Of a DNA stretch of 64,000 nt, positions 10,572 to 20,520 are shown one piece after another (position 1 is the stretch's first letter; every line of letters starts with the position of its first letter). A program made the position numbers and the translations under genes. Source of the stretch: an uncultured Bacteroidota bacterium (GTDB taxonomy: Bacteria; Bacteroidota; Bacteroidia; Flavobacteriales; Flavobacteriaceae); assembly GCA_902613595.1 (NCBI GenBank), contig CACMHY010000001.1:496001-560000 (forward strand), read 5' to 3'. The notes beneath the pieces are model-generated. The model worked only from the letters and a program-made list of their open reading frames with translations. It ran no database searches and was not told the origin of the DNA.

Positions 10572-11083
10572 TATTTTTTGTACCAACTTGAATAAAGAAG
10601 ATAACTCTCAGCGATTCTTTCAACTTCATCTTTCTGAAGGTTTTGATCTATCTCATTAATTTTTTTTGCAGGAATACCCGCAAAGATTGATCCTGGAGGA
10701 ACTATAGTATTTTGTGTCAATACAGCTCCTGCAGCAATGATGCTATTACTATGAATCACACAATTATCCATTAAAATACTTCCCATACCAATGAGAACAT
10801 TGTCATGTAATTTACACCCATGAATAATAGCATTATGACCAATTGATATGTTATTTCCAATATTTGTAGATGCTTTTTTATATGTGCCATGAATTATAGC
10901 ACCGTCTTGGATGTTAACTTTATTTCCAATACGAATAGAGTTGACATCACCTCTAATAACAGCTTGGAACCACACAGATGCTTGGTCACCAATAATTACA
11001 TCCCCAATAATTGTACAGTTTTCAGCAAAATAACAATCTTTCCCAAATGAAGGCTTGTAACCTCTTACAGATTTTATAAGCAC
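10571..11083 (-). CDS. Gamma carbonic anhydrase family protein (left-handed beta-helix)
   Basis: Hexapeptide repeats (VIIGDQASVWFQAVIRGDVNSIRIGNKVNIQDGAIIHG, GHNAIIHGCKLHDNVLIGMGSILMD); apparent GTG start. Confidence 0.9.
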   Translation of the reverse strand: MLIKSVRGYKPSFGKDCYFAENCTIIGDVIIGDQASVWFQAVIRGDVNSIRIGNKVNIQDGAIIHGTYKKASTNIGNNISIGHNAIIHGCKLHDNVLIGMGSILMDNCVIHSNSIIAAGAVLTQNTIVPPGSIFAGIPAKKINEIDQNLQKDEVERIAESYLLYSSWYKK

Positions 11084-11131
11084 ACGATTTATTTACTGCA
11101 AAATACAAAAAGATTATTTTTCAAATTAAAC

Positions 11132-12067
11132 GTGAACTTTTTCAAATTTTTCTTTATGATTAATTATTTTTACCATCGTTATATTCAGGCTTTGAAAAAA
11201 TACAAAATAACCCCAAAAATAAAGAAGGGAGACGATAAGGCTCAATTTTTATTCAATCACAAAGTTGGGTATAAGAATTCCCAGATTTATAAGAATGTTG
11301 ATGATGCCAAAGGCGCCCCTTTGATTCAACAGCTATTTTTTCTACCTTTTGTTAAATCTGTAACGCTTAAAGAAAAGAAGCTAATTGTTGAGCGCTTCAA
11401 TATTTTAGAATGGGATGAGGTTGCTGATGAAGTTTGTGAACAATTGGAAAATTATTTGAATAATGGAGGTTCCATAATTGAAAAAATTCCAACCACCGTA
11501 TATGCAGAAAGTACGCCTAACCCATCTGTAATGAAATTTGTTGCTAATAAACTTTTAGTGCCTGAAAGTTTTGAATTTAAGAATATTGATGAGGCTAAGA
11601 TATCTCCTCTTGCTCAAAAATTATTTCATTTCCCATTTATCAAAGAAATCTTTATCAATTCAAACTACATATCAATTACTAAATATGAAATTAATTCATG
11701 GGATGAAGTTGTAATGGAAATTAGAGAATTTGTGCGTTCTTTTTTAGAGGAAGGGAATATTGTTATTGAAGAATCGGTAGAACTTAAAAAAGATTTCAAA
11801 AATACATCAGGTTTTGAAAATCTGAATGAGTTGGAAAAGCAAATTATTTCAATTCTAAAAGAATATATTCAACCAGCTGTTGCCTCTGACGGTGGAAACA
11901 TCGAGTTCGATTCTTATGATTCTAATAAAAAATCTGTGCGAGTTATTCTTCAAGGTGCGTGCAGTGGGTGTCCATCCTCAACATTAACACTGAAAAACGG
12001 TATCGAAACAATGCTTAAAGAAATGATGCCTGGTAAAATAGAAAATGTTGTAGCATTAAATGGCTAA
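11132..12067 (+). CDS. NifU family Fe-S scaffold protein with two N-terminal Nfu_N-like domains
   Basis: C-terminal GACSGCPSSTLTLKNGIETMLKEMMPG; two tandem Nfu_N-like segments; start could be GTG 11132 or ATG 11156. Confidence 0.88.
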   Translation: MNFFKFFFMINYFYHRYIQALKKYKITPKIKKGDDKAQFLFNHKVGYKNSQIYKNVDDAKGAPLIQQLFFLPFVKSVTLKEKKLIVERFNILEWDEVADEVCEQLENYLNNGGSIIEKIPTTVYAESTPNPSVMKFVANKLLVPESFEFKNIDEAKISPLAQKLFHFPFIKEIFINSNYISITKYEINSWDEVVMEIREFVRSFLEEGNIVIEESVELKKDFKNTSGFENLNELEKQIISILKEYIQPAVASDGGNIEFDSYDSNKKSVRVILQGACSGCPSSTLTLKNGIETMLKEMMPGKIENVVALNG

Positions 12068-12070
12068 TAC

Positions 12071-12751
12071 TTATTTTTTCTTAGGATTCTGTGTCTGAAA
12101 GTCCTTTAGGTAAAAGGGCTCAAAAATTTCTAAGTTTTCATAACTCTCTTTTTTATAAAAGTCCCAGGAAACTTTACACATGTCATTAGCAGACGGAAAG
12201 TGTTCTTCATTATAATGTGCATTTATTTTTGGCTTTAAGGTTTTAAATTTTGATGCTCCATTTCCAATTACTAAGCATGATCCATTTTCAACCTTATCAA
12301 AAAAGCTATTTCTCGATAGTACAAAAGCATTTGTTTTTTGAATATACCTTTTTTTAGTATCAAATATAGCAGAATATACTTCCATCCTTCTGGCATCTAA
12401 CATAGGAATCAAGTAATCGTATTCATTTTTATTAAAAAAAGGGGCTGCCATAATTTCAAGAGTATTTACACCTATAAGTGGTATGTCTTGTGCAAAGCAA
12501 ATTCCCTTAGCAGCAGCCACACCAATTCTTAGACCAGTATAAGAACCTGGACCTTTACTTACGGCGACTGCATTAAGATCAGTTGTTTTGATTTTTATTT
12601 TTTCAAGTATATCTTTTATAAAAACATGAAGTTTTTTTCCATGAATAAATTCATTTACTAGCAATTGTTTACCAGCAATATACTCTCCTTTGAATGCTAT
12701 TGAAACTGAACATTGAATTGTTGATGTTTCTATATGTAGAATGTAAGACAT
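12071..12751 (-). CDS. tsaB: tRNA threonylcarbamoyladenosine biosynthesis protein TsaB
   Basis: ILHIETSTIQCSVSI, AVSKGPGSYTGLRIGVAAAKGICFA. Confidence 0.93.
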   Translation of the reverse strand: MSYILHIETSTIQCSVSIAFKGEYIAGKQLLVNEFIHGKKLHVFIKDILEKIKIKTTDLNAVAVSKGPGSYTGLRIGVAAAKGICFAQDIPLIGVNTLEIMAAPFFNKNEYDYLIPMLDARRMEVYSAIFDTKKRYIQKTNAFVLSRNSFFDKVENGSCLVIGNGASKFKTLKPKINAHYNEEHFPSANDMCKVSWDFYKKESYENLEIFEPFYLKDFQTQNPKKK

Positions 12752-12757
12752 AGAATG

Positions 12758-13552
12758 TTAAAATGTTCCCAAAGAACTACCTCCATCAACCCTAAAAACA
12801 CTTCCATTAGAAGACGAGGAATGGTGACTGCAAAGGTAGGCTATCGTGGCTGCTACCTCACTTGTTGTAGCAAATCTTTGTGTCAAAGAGGTCTTTCTTT
12901 CATCTTTAAAAAAATTCTTTTCAACCTGATTTTTATTTACATTTTCTAATTCAGATTTAGTTTCTAAATAGTTTTTTGCTCCCTCACTTAAAGTAGATCC
13001 TGGAACAACTACGTTAGAAGTTACATTTGACCCTTTAGAAAGTTGAGCTATACCTCTTGAAAGAGAGTGCAAAGCTGCTTTTGTAGAACTATATGAAATT
13101 AAATCTATAGGAGCCAAATAAACACATTCACTTGAAATAAATATAACTCTTCCCCAATTTCTTGCAATCATACCTTCTAAAAAATGTTTAGTCAAAGTAA
13201 CTCCACTCATAACATTAACTTGGAAATGGTCATACCAAGTTTTTTTTGGAGTATTAAAAAATGATGTCGAAGAATATATCCCTACATTATTTATCAGGAC
13301 ATCGACGTCTTTTAGAGAACTTAAAAGATTGTTTACTTGTCCTTGTTTGAGAAAGTCAGCTACAATACCTTTTACTTCTGATCCCTTGATTTCATTTTTT
13401 AAATATTCTACTGCTTTCTTAACAGTCTTTTCACTTCTACCATTTATATAAACAGTCATACCTTCATCCAATAGAATTCTTGCAGTCTCTAAACCTATTC
13501 CTGAAGTTGAGGCCGAAATAAAGGCTTTTTTGCCTTTTAATTTAAAATCCAT
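12758..13552 (-). CDS. SDR family oxidoreductase
   Basis: AFISASTSGIGLETARILL cofactor motif; YSSTK catalytic YxxxK; C-terminal FRVDGG. Confidence 0.92.
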   Translation of the reverse strand: MDFKLKGKKAFISASTSGIGLETARILLDEGMTVYINGRSEKTVKKAVEYLKNEIKGSEVKGIVADFLKQGQVNNLLSSLKDVDVLINNVGIYSSTSFFNTPKKTWYDHFQVNVMSGVTLTKHFLEGMIARNWGRVIFISSECVYLAPIDLISYSSTKAALHSLSRGIAQLSKGSNVTSNVVVPGSTLSEGAKNYLETKSELENVNKNQVEKNFFKDERKTSLTQRFATTSEVAATIAYLCSHHSSSSNGSVFRVDGGSSLGTF

Positions 13553-13558
13553 CTTAAA

Positions 13559-14515
13559 TTAGTTCCATGATGTTTTTCCCAAAAGTTTTTCCCCTAACAA
13601 AGATAATTTTGCAGTTTCATACTTTTTTTGCTCCCAATTTCTTGGATCTCCAGGAAAAGCATATCCTTCTGGTGCTATTCTATTTTTCCAAGAGTTAATT
13701 CTCCATTGCTTAAGAAGTTTGTTATCTTCTTCTGCAGGCATCATCGATATGTATTGGGCAATACGGACTTTATCTTTTGAGAGATTAGGACGTATTCCGT
13801 GCGGTAGGAGACTATTAAAAATGAGTAAATCCCCTGCTTCCATTGCTACTTTTTCAATATAATTTTCAATACCTGAAATATCAGGCTTAAAGCGGTTTCT
13901 GTCTTCTGGTTGTTCTAATTTCCACAAATCATAGTTTTGAAATAACCACGGTATGCACTGAAATCCTCCCATATTTATATCTGTTTGATCTGACAATGCG
14001 ATTACACCTTGAACATTTTGGGGCTTAGTTTCTGGATCATAATCCCAATGAATGAATCCTTTATACTCAAAGCCCTTTTTAATTGGAAAATTTAAATTTG
14101 CTCTATCAATTGTAACCCATAGCTTTTCTGTTCCCCAGATATCGACAAAAGCATCATAAACTTTCTGAGTCTGACGATTATCCCATAAATACTGATTATT
14201 ATATACCTCAACCATACCTGTTCCTGCAAGCTCTTTCATTTGCATTTCAGCTCTGGGTGGCCTATACCAAGTGGAAACATCTTTTGGATTTTTCTCTTCG
14301 AATTCCCACAAGAAATTCCCTGTGGCTTCAGCTTGTTTTTTTGGTATTGCTTTTTTAATAACTATGTAACCTTTTTGAACCCAAAAAGACCATTGTTTTT
14401 CAGTCAAAACTCTTAGAGGACTTCTATTTTGACGATCGTTGAGCTTTTTCGAACTACTTTTTGCAGTAGACGGATTACCAGGAATTTCTTTATGTTCGCT
14501 AGCATATTTATTCAC
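13559..14515 (-). CDS. Phytanoyl-CoA dioxygenase (PhyH) family Fe(II)/2-oxoglutarate oxygenase
   Basis: HxD in GFIHWDYDP, distal His/Arg in LLPHGIRPNLSKDKVRIAQYISM. Confidence 0.85.
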   Translation of the reverse strand: MNKYASEHKEIPGNPSTAKSSSKKLNDRQNRSPLRVLTEKQWSFWVQKGYIVIKKAIPKKQAEATGNFLWEFEEKNPKDVSTWYRPPRAEMQMKELAGTGMVEVYNNQYLWDNRQTQKVYDAFVDIWGTEKLWVTIDRANLNFPIKKGFEYKGFIHWDYDPETKPQNVQGVIALSDQTDINMGGFQCIPWLFQNYDLWKLEQPEDRNRFKPDISGIENYIEKVAMEAGDLLIFNSLLPHGIRPNLSKDKVRIAQYISMMPAEEDNKLLKQWRINSWKNRIAPEGYAFPGDPRNWEQKKYETAKLSLLGEKLLGKTSWN

Positions 14516-14597
14516 GAGTCGGTTATTTTATTATAAATAAATTTAATGAATTTGATCGTAAAGGAAATTTAAATAAATGAAATAAGAAAATTTACAA

Positions 14598-16013
14598 CTA
14601 GACAGATATCTCAATTCCAAAATAAAATTCTAATACTTTTAACTTGAAGATATAGTCATATTTAGCCCTAATATTGTCAGATGAAGCAATTTCATACCGT
14701 TGTTTAATTTGTATAAAATCAAATGAATTTAAAACACCCGCTTCAAATTGTTTTTCTGCCATCAGATATGCTTCTTTTCTAGCTTTAAGAGTCTTTTCAG
14801 ATGCCTGATAAAACTTGTAAGCCCCTTCTGCATTATTATAGGCTTGATTTATTGTATTCTCTAAATCTAACTTAGTTTGCTCGAATTGAACTTCTGATCT
14901 TTTTAGATTCAGTTTTCTTCTTTTAATATTATTTCTTAATGAAAGACCATTAAATAAAGGGATGCTTAAGTTAAGTCCATAGCTATGTCCATCATTTTGA
15001 CGAAACTGATCAGTAAAAGATAAAGGCCCTGTTAACTCTCTCTCAGGAAACTGTGATATCACAAGTGAACCATTTTCTTTTACAACTCCAATTGGAGTTT
15101 CTATTAGATTTCCCGTTTCTATAAATCGGTCACTATAAGATATACGTGTATTGTAATTATAAAATGCTGAAATTGTAGGTAATAACGCCCCTTTTGCTAA
15201 ATCAATATCTTTTTTTGCAATATCAATATTGGTTGCTGCTACTTTTATATCATTTCTTAAGGTCAAGGATTTTTCAAAAATTTTTTTAGGTTTTTCTAAG
15301 AGAATCTGTGAAAGAGGGATAGAATAATCTACATCTGCAATATCAAAATTTTCATAATCTGTAATTAAAAGTGACTGAGCTAGATTAATTAATGAGAGTC
15401 GTGTGGTATTTTCCGACTGAACTAAGGCCTGTTCTTGTGAAGCAAGATTAGCTTCAATTTCATAAATTTCTGCTTCAGTTTGAACTCCTGCAGCAATTCT
15501 AAGTTGGGTTCTTTCTAATTCCTGCTTTGCCAATTCGAGTTGATAACGCTGAACTTCTTCCAACTCTTTGTTAAACATTACTTGTAAATAAGAGTTTGCA
15601 ACAAAAAGGCTAACATCGTCTTTCATGTCCTCAAGCTGATATTGTCTTGATATGATGTTTAGATTTGCCCTAGCTAATTGATTTATATTTTGTTTACCAT
15701 TAAATAATGTAACTCCTAAATTTCCTCCAAAAGCAGAAAATTGGGTTGTCAAGTTCTCAATAAGACCGTTTGTAATATTTTGACTTAACCCATTGTTCCA
15801 AATATGTTGTGATTGAGCATTTATATTTGGTAGAAAACTACCAATAGCGTCTAACCTGTCAATATCAGCTCCATCTAAATCAAATTCCGATTGTTGGATA
15901 CTTATATTTTTTTCAAGAGCTATTGATACACATTCCTCTAATGTGTAGGTTTTTAACTGCGCAAAAAGAAATTGAAAGTTTAAAAATATCAAAATACTGA
16001 AAATATTCTTCAT
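14598..16013 (-). CDS. TolC family outer membrane efflux protein
   Basis: Signal peptide; KTYTLEECVSIALEKNISIQQ; coiled-coil repeats; SYGLNLSIPLFNGLSLRN. Confidence 0.92.
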   Translation of the reverse strand: MKNIFSILIFLNFQFLFAQLKTYTLEECVSIALEKNISIQQSEFDLDGADIDRLDAIGSFLPNINAQSQHIWNNGLSQNITNGLIENLTTQFSAFGGNLGVTLFNGKQNINQLARANLNIISRQYQLEDMKDDVSLFVANSYLQVMFNKELEEVQRYQLELAKQELERTQLRIAAGVQTEAEIYEIEANLASQEQALVQSENTTRLSLINLAQSLLITDYENFDIADVDYSIPLSQILLEKPKKIFEKSLTLRNDIKVAATNIDIAKKDIDLAKGALLPTISAFYNYNTRISYSDRFIETGNLIETPIGVVKENGSLVISQFPERELTGPLSFTDQFRQNDGHSYGLNLSIPLFNGLSLRNNIKRRKLNLKRSEVQFEQTKLDLENTINQAYNNAEGAYKFYQASEKTLKARKEAYLMAEKQFEAGVLNSFDFIQIKQRYEIASSDNIRAKYDYIFKLKVLEFYFGIEISV

Positions 16014-16048
16014 GATAATACTGATTTAAATTTGATGAGTTTTTATTC

Positions 16049-17173
16049 CTACTTAAAACTATTTTGATTTCCATCTTTCTTTAAAGGCTCAGTTTTATTC
16101 CAAACTTTAATTTTATCGTCTTGACCAATCCCGGTGATAATTTCAACATTTACTCCATCAGAGATGCCAATTTCGATATCCTTTCTTTCAAACTTTTGAT
16201 CTCCAACTTCTATTTCCACGTATGGCTCTTCTGTTTTTGAATCAAATTGCAATAATGACTCTGATATAGCCATGACACTATCCTTTCGTTCTAGAACTAA
16301 AGAAGCATTTGCACTATATCCCGCACGGATGAAAATTGAGTCATTAAGAAATAAATCTGCTTCTATTTTGAATTGTACTGCTCCCTGTTCTTCGTTACCT
16401 TTTGGAGCAATAAATTTTAATTTAGCTTTTAGAGATTTGTCTTCAACTGCACCTAGATTCACCTCAAGTGGCATTCCAATTACTAATTTTCCAACCTCCG
16501 CTTCGTCAACTTTTCCTTCAAAAATCATTTTGTTTAAATCTGCAATAGTTGCGACAGTAGTTCCTGCATTAAAACTGTTACTTGCAATGACTTGATCTCC
16601 TTTTTCAACGGGAATCTCAAGAACAGTCCCCGCTACTGTGGCCCTAATATTTGTATTAGCGGAGGCTGAACCACCTTTAGATCCTAATCTTATAATTTGT
16701 AAATCAGATTTTGAATTAGAGACATCTAATTTAGCTTGGTTGTAATTCAACTCAACATTATCAAATTGTTGTTTTGAAATAATTCCATTTTTGAATAAAT
16801 TTTTATTTCTTTCATATTCAATTTTTGCATTTTTTAAGATAATTCTTGAATTAGCTAGTCTGCCCTCAGCACTGTTTAAGTTTTGTTCATTTGGAACTAC
16901 TTTAATTTTAGCTAGTAGGTCTCCGTTCTTTACCTGATCTCCCTCCTCTACATAAATTCCGTCAATAATACCTTGGATTTGCGGAGTGATTTCAACCTCA
17001 TCTTCAGGTATTACTTTTCCAGTAACAACTGTTTTCTTTTCAATTGATGTTTTAAACATCTTCTGAGTTTCAAAAGTTATTGAAGATTTGTTATTTGTTT
17101 TTACAAAAAATGCTGCCGCAAATAAGCTACCTGCTATTAAAACAGAAATTCCGATGTATTTTAAAATTTTCAT
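16049..17173 (-). CDS. RND/ABC efflux periplasmic adaptor (HlyD/MacA type)
   Basis: TM anchor; GKVIPEDEVEITPQIQGIIDGIYVEEGDQVKNGDLLAKI lipoyl-like half; NIRATVAGTVLEIPVEKGDQV. Confidence 0.9.
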   Translation of the reverse strand: MKILKYIGISVLIAGSLFAAAFFVKTNNKSSITFETQKMFKTSIEKKTVVTGKVIPEDEVEITPQIQGIIDGIYVEEGDQVKNGDLLAKIKVVPNEQNLNSAEGRLANSRIILKNAKIEYERNKNLFKNGIISKQQFDNVELNYNQAKLDVSNSKSDLQIIRLGSKGGSASANTNIRATVAGTVLEIPVEKGDQVIASNSFNAGTTVATIADLNKMIFEGKVDEAEVGKLVIGMPLEVNLGAVEDKSLKAKLKFIAPKGNEEQGAVQFKIEADLFLNDSIFIRAGYSANASLVLERKDSVMAISESLLQFDSKTEEPYVEIEVGDQKFERKDIEIGISDGVNVEIITGIGQDDKIKVWNKTEPLKKDGNQNSFK

Positions 17174-17188
17174 TAGTTGTTTATAGTT

Positions 17189-18463
17189 TTATTCTTCTCT
17201 CAGTGCATCTATAGGTTTCATGTTAACTGCTCTTTGAGCAGGAATTAGTCCGATAAGTGTTCCAAGAAAAATCATTAGAAATAGTGCTCCAAGAATATAT
17301 GGAATTGGTACAGTTGGATTTGTGTATGGAAAGTCGGTTAAATCTTTTGTAGCAGAGCTAATACCAAATAAAACAAAAGCTCCTAAAATAATACCAAATA
17401 TTCCAGCTAAGAGTGTCAGAAAAATCGATTCCAAAATAATTTGATTTCGTACCTCTGTAGGAGTAGCACCGAGAGCCCTTCTTACACCAAGTTCTTTTGT
17501 TCTTTCTTTTACTGAAATTAAAAGAATGTTACCAATTCCAATTACACCTGCCATTATAGTTGCTATACCTACAATTAGCGACAAAAGTGTCATCCCTTTT
17601 GAAAATCCCATAATTTTATTAAAAATTTCTCCTAGATTAAAACCTCCAAACGCACGGTCATCTTCAGGAGAAACATTGTGTAATCTCTTTAAAGCAGCTT
17701 TTATTTTTTTTTCAACAGAAACCACATCAGCATCATCATATGCAGCTATCGTAAACCACATTACATCATCGCCAGTATTATAAAGTCTCTTAAATGTTTC
17801 AAATGGAATAAAAATATCTCCATCTGTTTCAAATCCACCTCCAGGTATAAACTTGTGAACTCCAATAACTTGAAAATATATATCATCAATTTTTATATAC
17901 TTCCCAATTGGATCTTCGTCTTTTTCAAATAATTCTGTTTTTGTTCTTTCACCTATGACACACACTTTTCTTTTATATTTTATGTCTTCTTCATTTATAA
18001 AGCGACCACCATTGAAGATTTTTTTGGTTGCAATTCTTGTATAATCGGGAAAGTCACCATAAATATTGTAGTTGCTAGATTTATTTTTTCTTACAACTAA
18101 AGGTGGGCCACCCCAAAATACACCCCGTGAGTTTCTAGGTGCTATAAATTGTACCTCTGGAATTGTTTTTTTAATGTAATTCATATCTGAAAGTGTTAGC
18201 TGAATATTTCTTCCTGTTTTAAACCCAGCATATGGTATGCTTGTCCTTTCAGCCCAAATAAACATTGAATTCATTGCTATATTTTCGAACTGGCGCTCAA
18301 AACCATTATCTAGTCCTTTGGCAGCTCCAGATAAAGTAATATAGATAAATATTCCCCATAAAACTCCAATCACAGTGATGACAGTTCTTACCTTGTTTTT
18401 TGATATTGATCCAAAAATTTCTTGCCAAGTATCCCTGTCAAAAATCACCTTTAAATTATTCAT
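17189..18463 (-). CDS. ABC transporter permease (FtsX/MacB type)
   Basis: MacB periplasmic core and FtsX domain; VKERTKELGVRRALGATPTEVRNQII; NMKPIDALREE. Confidence 0.92.
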   Translation of the reverse strand: MNNLKVIFDRDTWQEIFGSISKNKVRTVITVIGVLWGIFIYITLSGAAKGLDNGFERQFENIAMNSMFIWAERTSIPYAGFKTGRNIQLTLSDMNYIKKTIPEVQFIAPRNSRGVFWGGPPLVVRKNKSSNYNIYGDFPDYTRIATKKIFNGGRFINEEDIKYKRKVCVIGERTKTELFEKDEDPIGKYIKIDDIYFQVIGVHKFIPGGGFETDGDIFIPFETFKRLYNTGDDVMWFTIAAYDDADVVSVEKKIKAALKRLHNVSPEDDRAFGGFNLGEIFNKIMGFSKGMTLLSLIVGIATIMAGVIGIGNILLISVKERTKELGVRRALGATPTEVRNQIILESIFLTLLAGIFGIILGAFVLFGISSATKDLTDFPYTNPTVPIPYILGALFLMIFLGTLIGLIPAQRAVNMKPIDALREE

Positions 18464-19685
18464 CTCTTAAAGCAATTATAGGTTTGATGCTTGAGGCCCT
18501 TTTTGCAGGTATATAACCGGCAATTGAGCCAAAAATAATTAGTACAACAGTTGCCATTAAAGCCGTTGAAATTTCAATAAAAGGATTTTTGATGAAATAT
18601 TTGTCCAATTTTACTCCTATATTTTCAAGAACCAAAACTCCAAAAATTAAGCCTAAATAGCCAGATATAATAGTTATAAATACAGATTCCTGCAGAACCA
18701 TTTTTATTACTGAATTTGGTGTAGCACCTAAAGCTTTCCTTATCCCTAACTCTTTAGTACGTTCTTTAACTACAAAAACCATAATATTTGAAATACCTAT
18801 AATTCCCGCAATTAGAGTTCCTAGACCAACAAAACTTACAATCAGCTGAAGTACTACAGCAAATTGTTGTGTTTCTCTTAAATCATCTGCTATATTTCTT
18901 ATGTAAAAGCCATTTGGATCCTCAGGAGAGACCGACTTTTTTTCTTTAAAATACTTTTTGAGTCCATTTTCTAATCCCATTGCGCCAAGGTAGCCTAGTT
19001 CTTTTCTATATGTTAGTATGATTTGATCTACTTTATCATTACTTTTTTCAATTATCTGTCTAGTTGTAAAGGGTATATAAATATTTCTTTCTTCATTATC
19101 TCCACCCTCATCTTGAAAAATTCCAACAACCTTAAATGCTGAAGAACCTAAATTGATGAATTTACCAATTGCTTCCTCAGACTTAAATAAATCTTTAGCT
19201 ACCATTCTTCCAATCACAGCAACTTTGGTTTTGCGACTTATATCAGATTGATTAATGTATCTTCCTTTCATCAATATCGTTTTTTCAACGAACTGATGTC
19301 CAGGGGCAACTGCACGAGTACTGTAATTGTTACTCTGGTTTTTATATCTTGTTAGTGCATTTCGAGTTATTCTTGGTGTTAGGTATTCTAAATAAAATGA
19401 AAAGTTTTCTTTTATATCCCTTAAATCATCATTTCTAAATTCAATACGCCTGTTTGCCTTAAAACCTTTATAGGGTTTTGAAGTTTTTCCAGGATATAAG
19501 AAAATGGCATTACTGGCATCATCTAAAAAAAATTCTTGAAAAGTATTTTTAAGACCATTACCAAGACCAAATAAAATGATAAAAATAAAAATACCTAGAG
19601 AAACTGTAAAACCAGAAAGAAAAGTCCTCAGCTTATTTTTACCTATCGTTTCAAAAATTTCTGTCCAGCGATCTCTATTAAACAT
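18456..19685 (-). CDS. ABC transporter permease (FtsX/MacB type), second paralog
   Basis: VKERTKELGIRKALGATPNSVIKMVL; IKPIIALRDE; start moved from ORF-track 19724 to internal ATG (MFNRDRW), overlapping the ATPase stop by 8 nt. Confidence 0.9.
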   Translation of the reverse strand: MFNRDRWTEIFETIGKNKLRTFLSGFTVSLGIFIFIILFGLGNGLKNTFQEFFLDDASNAIFLYPGKTSKPYKGFKANRRIEFRNDDLRDIKENFSFYLEYLTPRITRNALTRYKNQSNNYSTRAVAPGHQFVEKTILMKGRYINQSDISRKTKVAVIGRMVAKDLFKSEEAIGKFINLGSSAFKVVGIFQDEGGDNEERNIYIPFTTRQIIEKSNDKVDQIILTYRKELGYLGAMGLENGLKKYFKEKKSVSPEDPNGFYIRNIADDLRETQQFAVVLQLIVSFVGLGTLIAGIIGISNIMVFVVKERTKELGIRKALGATPNSVIKMVLQESVFITIISGYLGLIFGVLVLENIGVKLDKYFIKNPFIEISTALMATVVLIIFGSIAGYIPAKRASSIKPIIALRDE

Positions 19686-20379
19686 ATGATGAGGCTTTGA
19701 CCTGTTTAACTTTGCTATCTTCAACTATAACTCCATCTTTGAGTTTCACAATTCTTTTACACATTTTTGCTATCTCGAGCTCATGAGTTACTATTAATAT
19801 CGTCTTGCCCTCTTCATTAATTTTTTGGATCAATTCCATTACATCGCATGAAGTCTTAGTATCTAAGGCTCCAGTTGGTTCGTCAGCTAAAAGAACTTTT
19901 GGTTTTGAAGCCATAGCTCTGGCTATAGCTACCCTTTGTTTTTGACCTCCAGAAAGTTCACTAGGTAAATGGGTTGCCCACTCTTTTAAACCTACCCTGT
20001 CAAGATAATCTAAAGCTATTTGCTGCCTTTCTTTTCGTGATATCCCTTGATAATATAGGGGTAATGAAATATTTTCTAAAGCGGTCTTATAATTTATCAA
20101 ATTGAATGACTGAAATATAAACCCAAGAAACTTGTTCCTGTATTTTGCTGCTTTAGTCTCATTTAAATTTTCAATCTTAAAGCTGTCTAAAATATAATCT
20201 CCTTTGTCTGCTGTATCTAGCATACCTAAAATATTCAGTAAAGTTGATTTCCCAGATCCAGAAGATCCCATAATTGCAACTAGTTCACCATCCTCTATAT
20301 TTAGGTTTATCCCCTTAAGAACATGCAATGAGGAGGACCCCATTTTATATGATTTGTGAAGGTTTTTTAGTTTAATCAT
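19678..20379 (-). CDS. ABC transporter ATP-binding protein (LolD/MacB type)
   Basis: Walker A GSSGSGKST, signature LSGGQKQRVAIARA, Walker B VLLADEPTGALD. Confidence 0.95.
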   Translation of the reverse strand: MIKLKNLHKSYKMGSSSLHVLKGINLNIEDGELVAIMGSSGSGKSTLLNILGMLDTADKGDYILDSFKIENLNETKAAKYRNKFLGFIFQSFNLINYKTALENISLPLYYQGISRKERQQIALDYLDRVGLKEWATHLPSELSGGQKQRVAIARAMASKPKVLLADEPTGALDTKTSCDVMELIQKINEEGKTILIVTHELEIAKMCKRIVKLKDGVIVEDSKVKQVKASSYV

Positions 20380-20520
20380 TAAGACAATTTACAGTTCTTA
20401 AATTTGATTATTTGGCAATTGTGATGTAAAATTACGGTTTAGAGTTAAAATTTAGTTTAAAAATATGTTAAGTTTCAACTGTTTTTATTAAAATATTTCT
20501 ATTTGAACTAAGGGATATAA

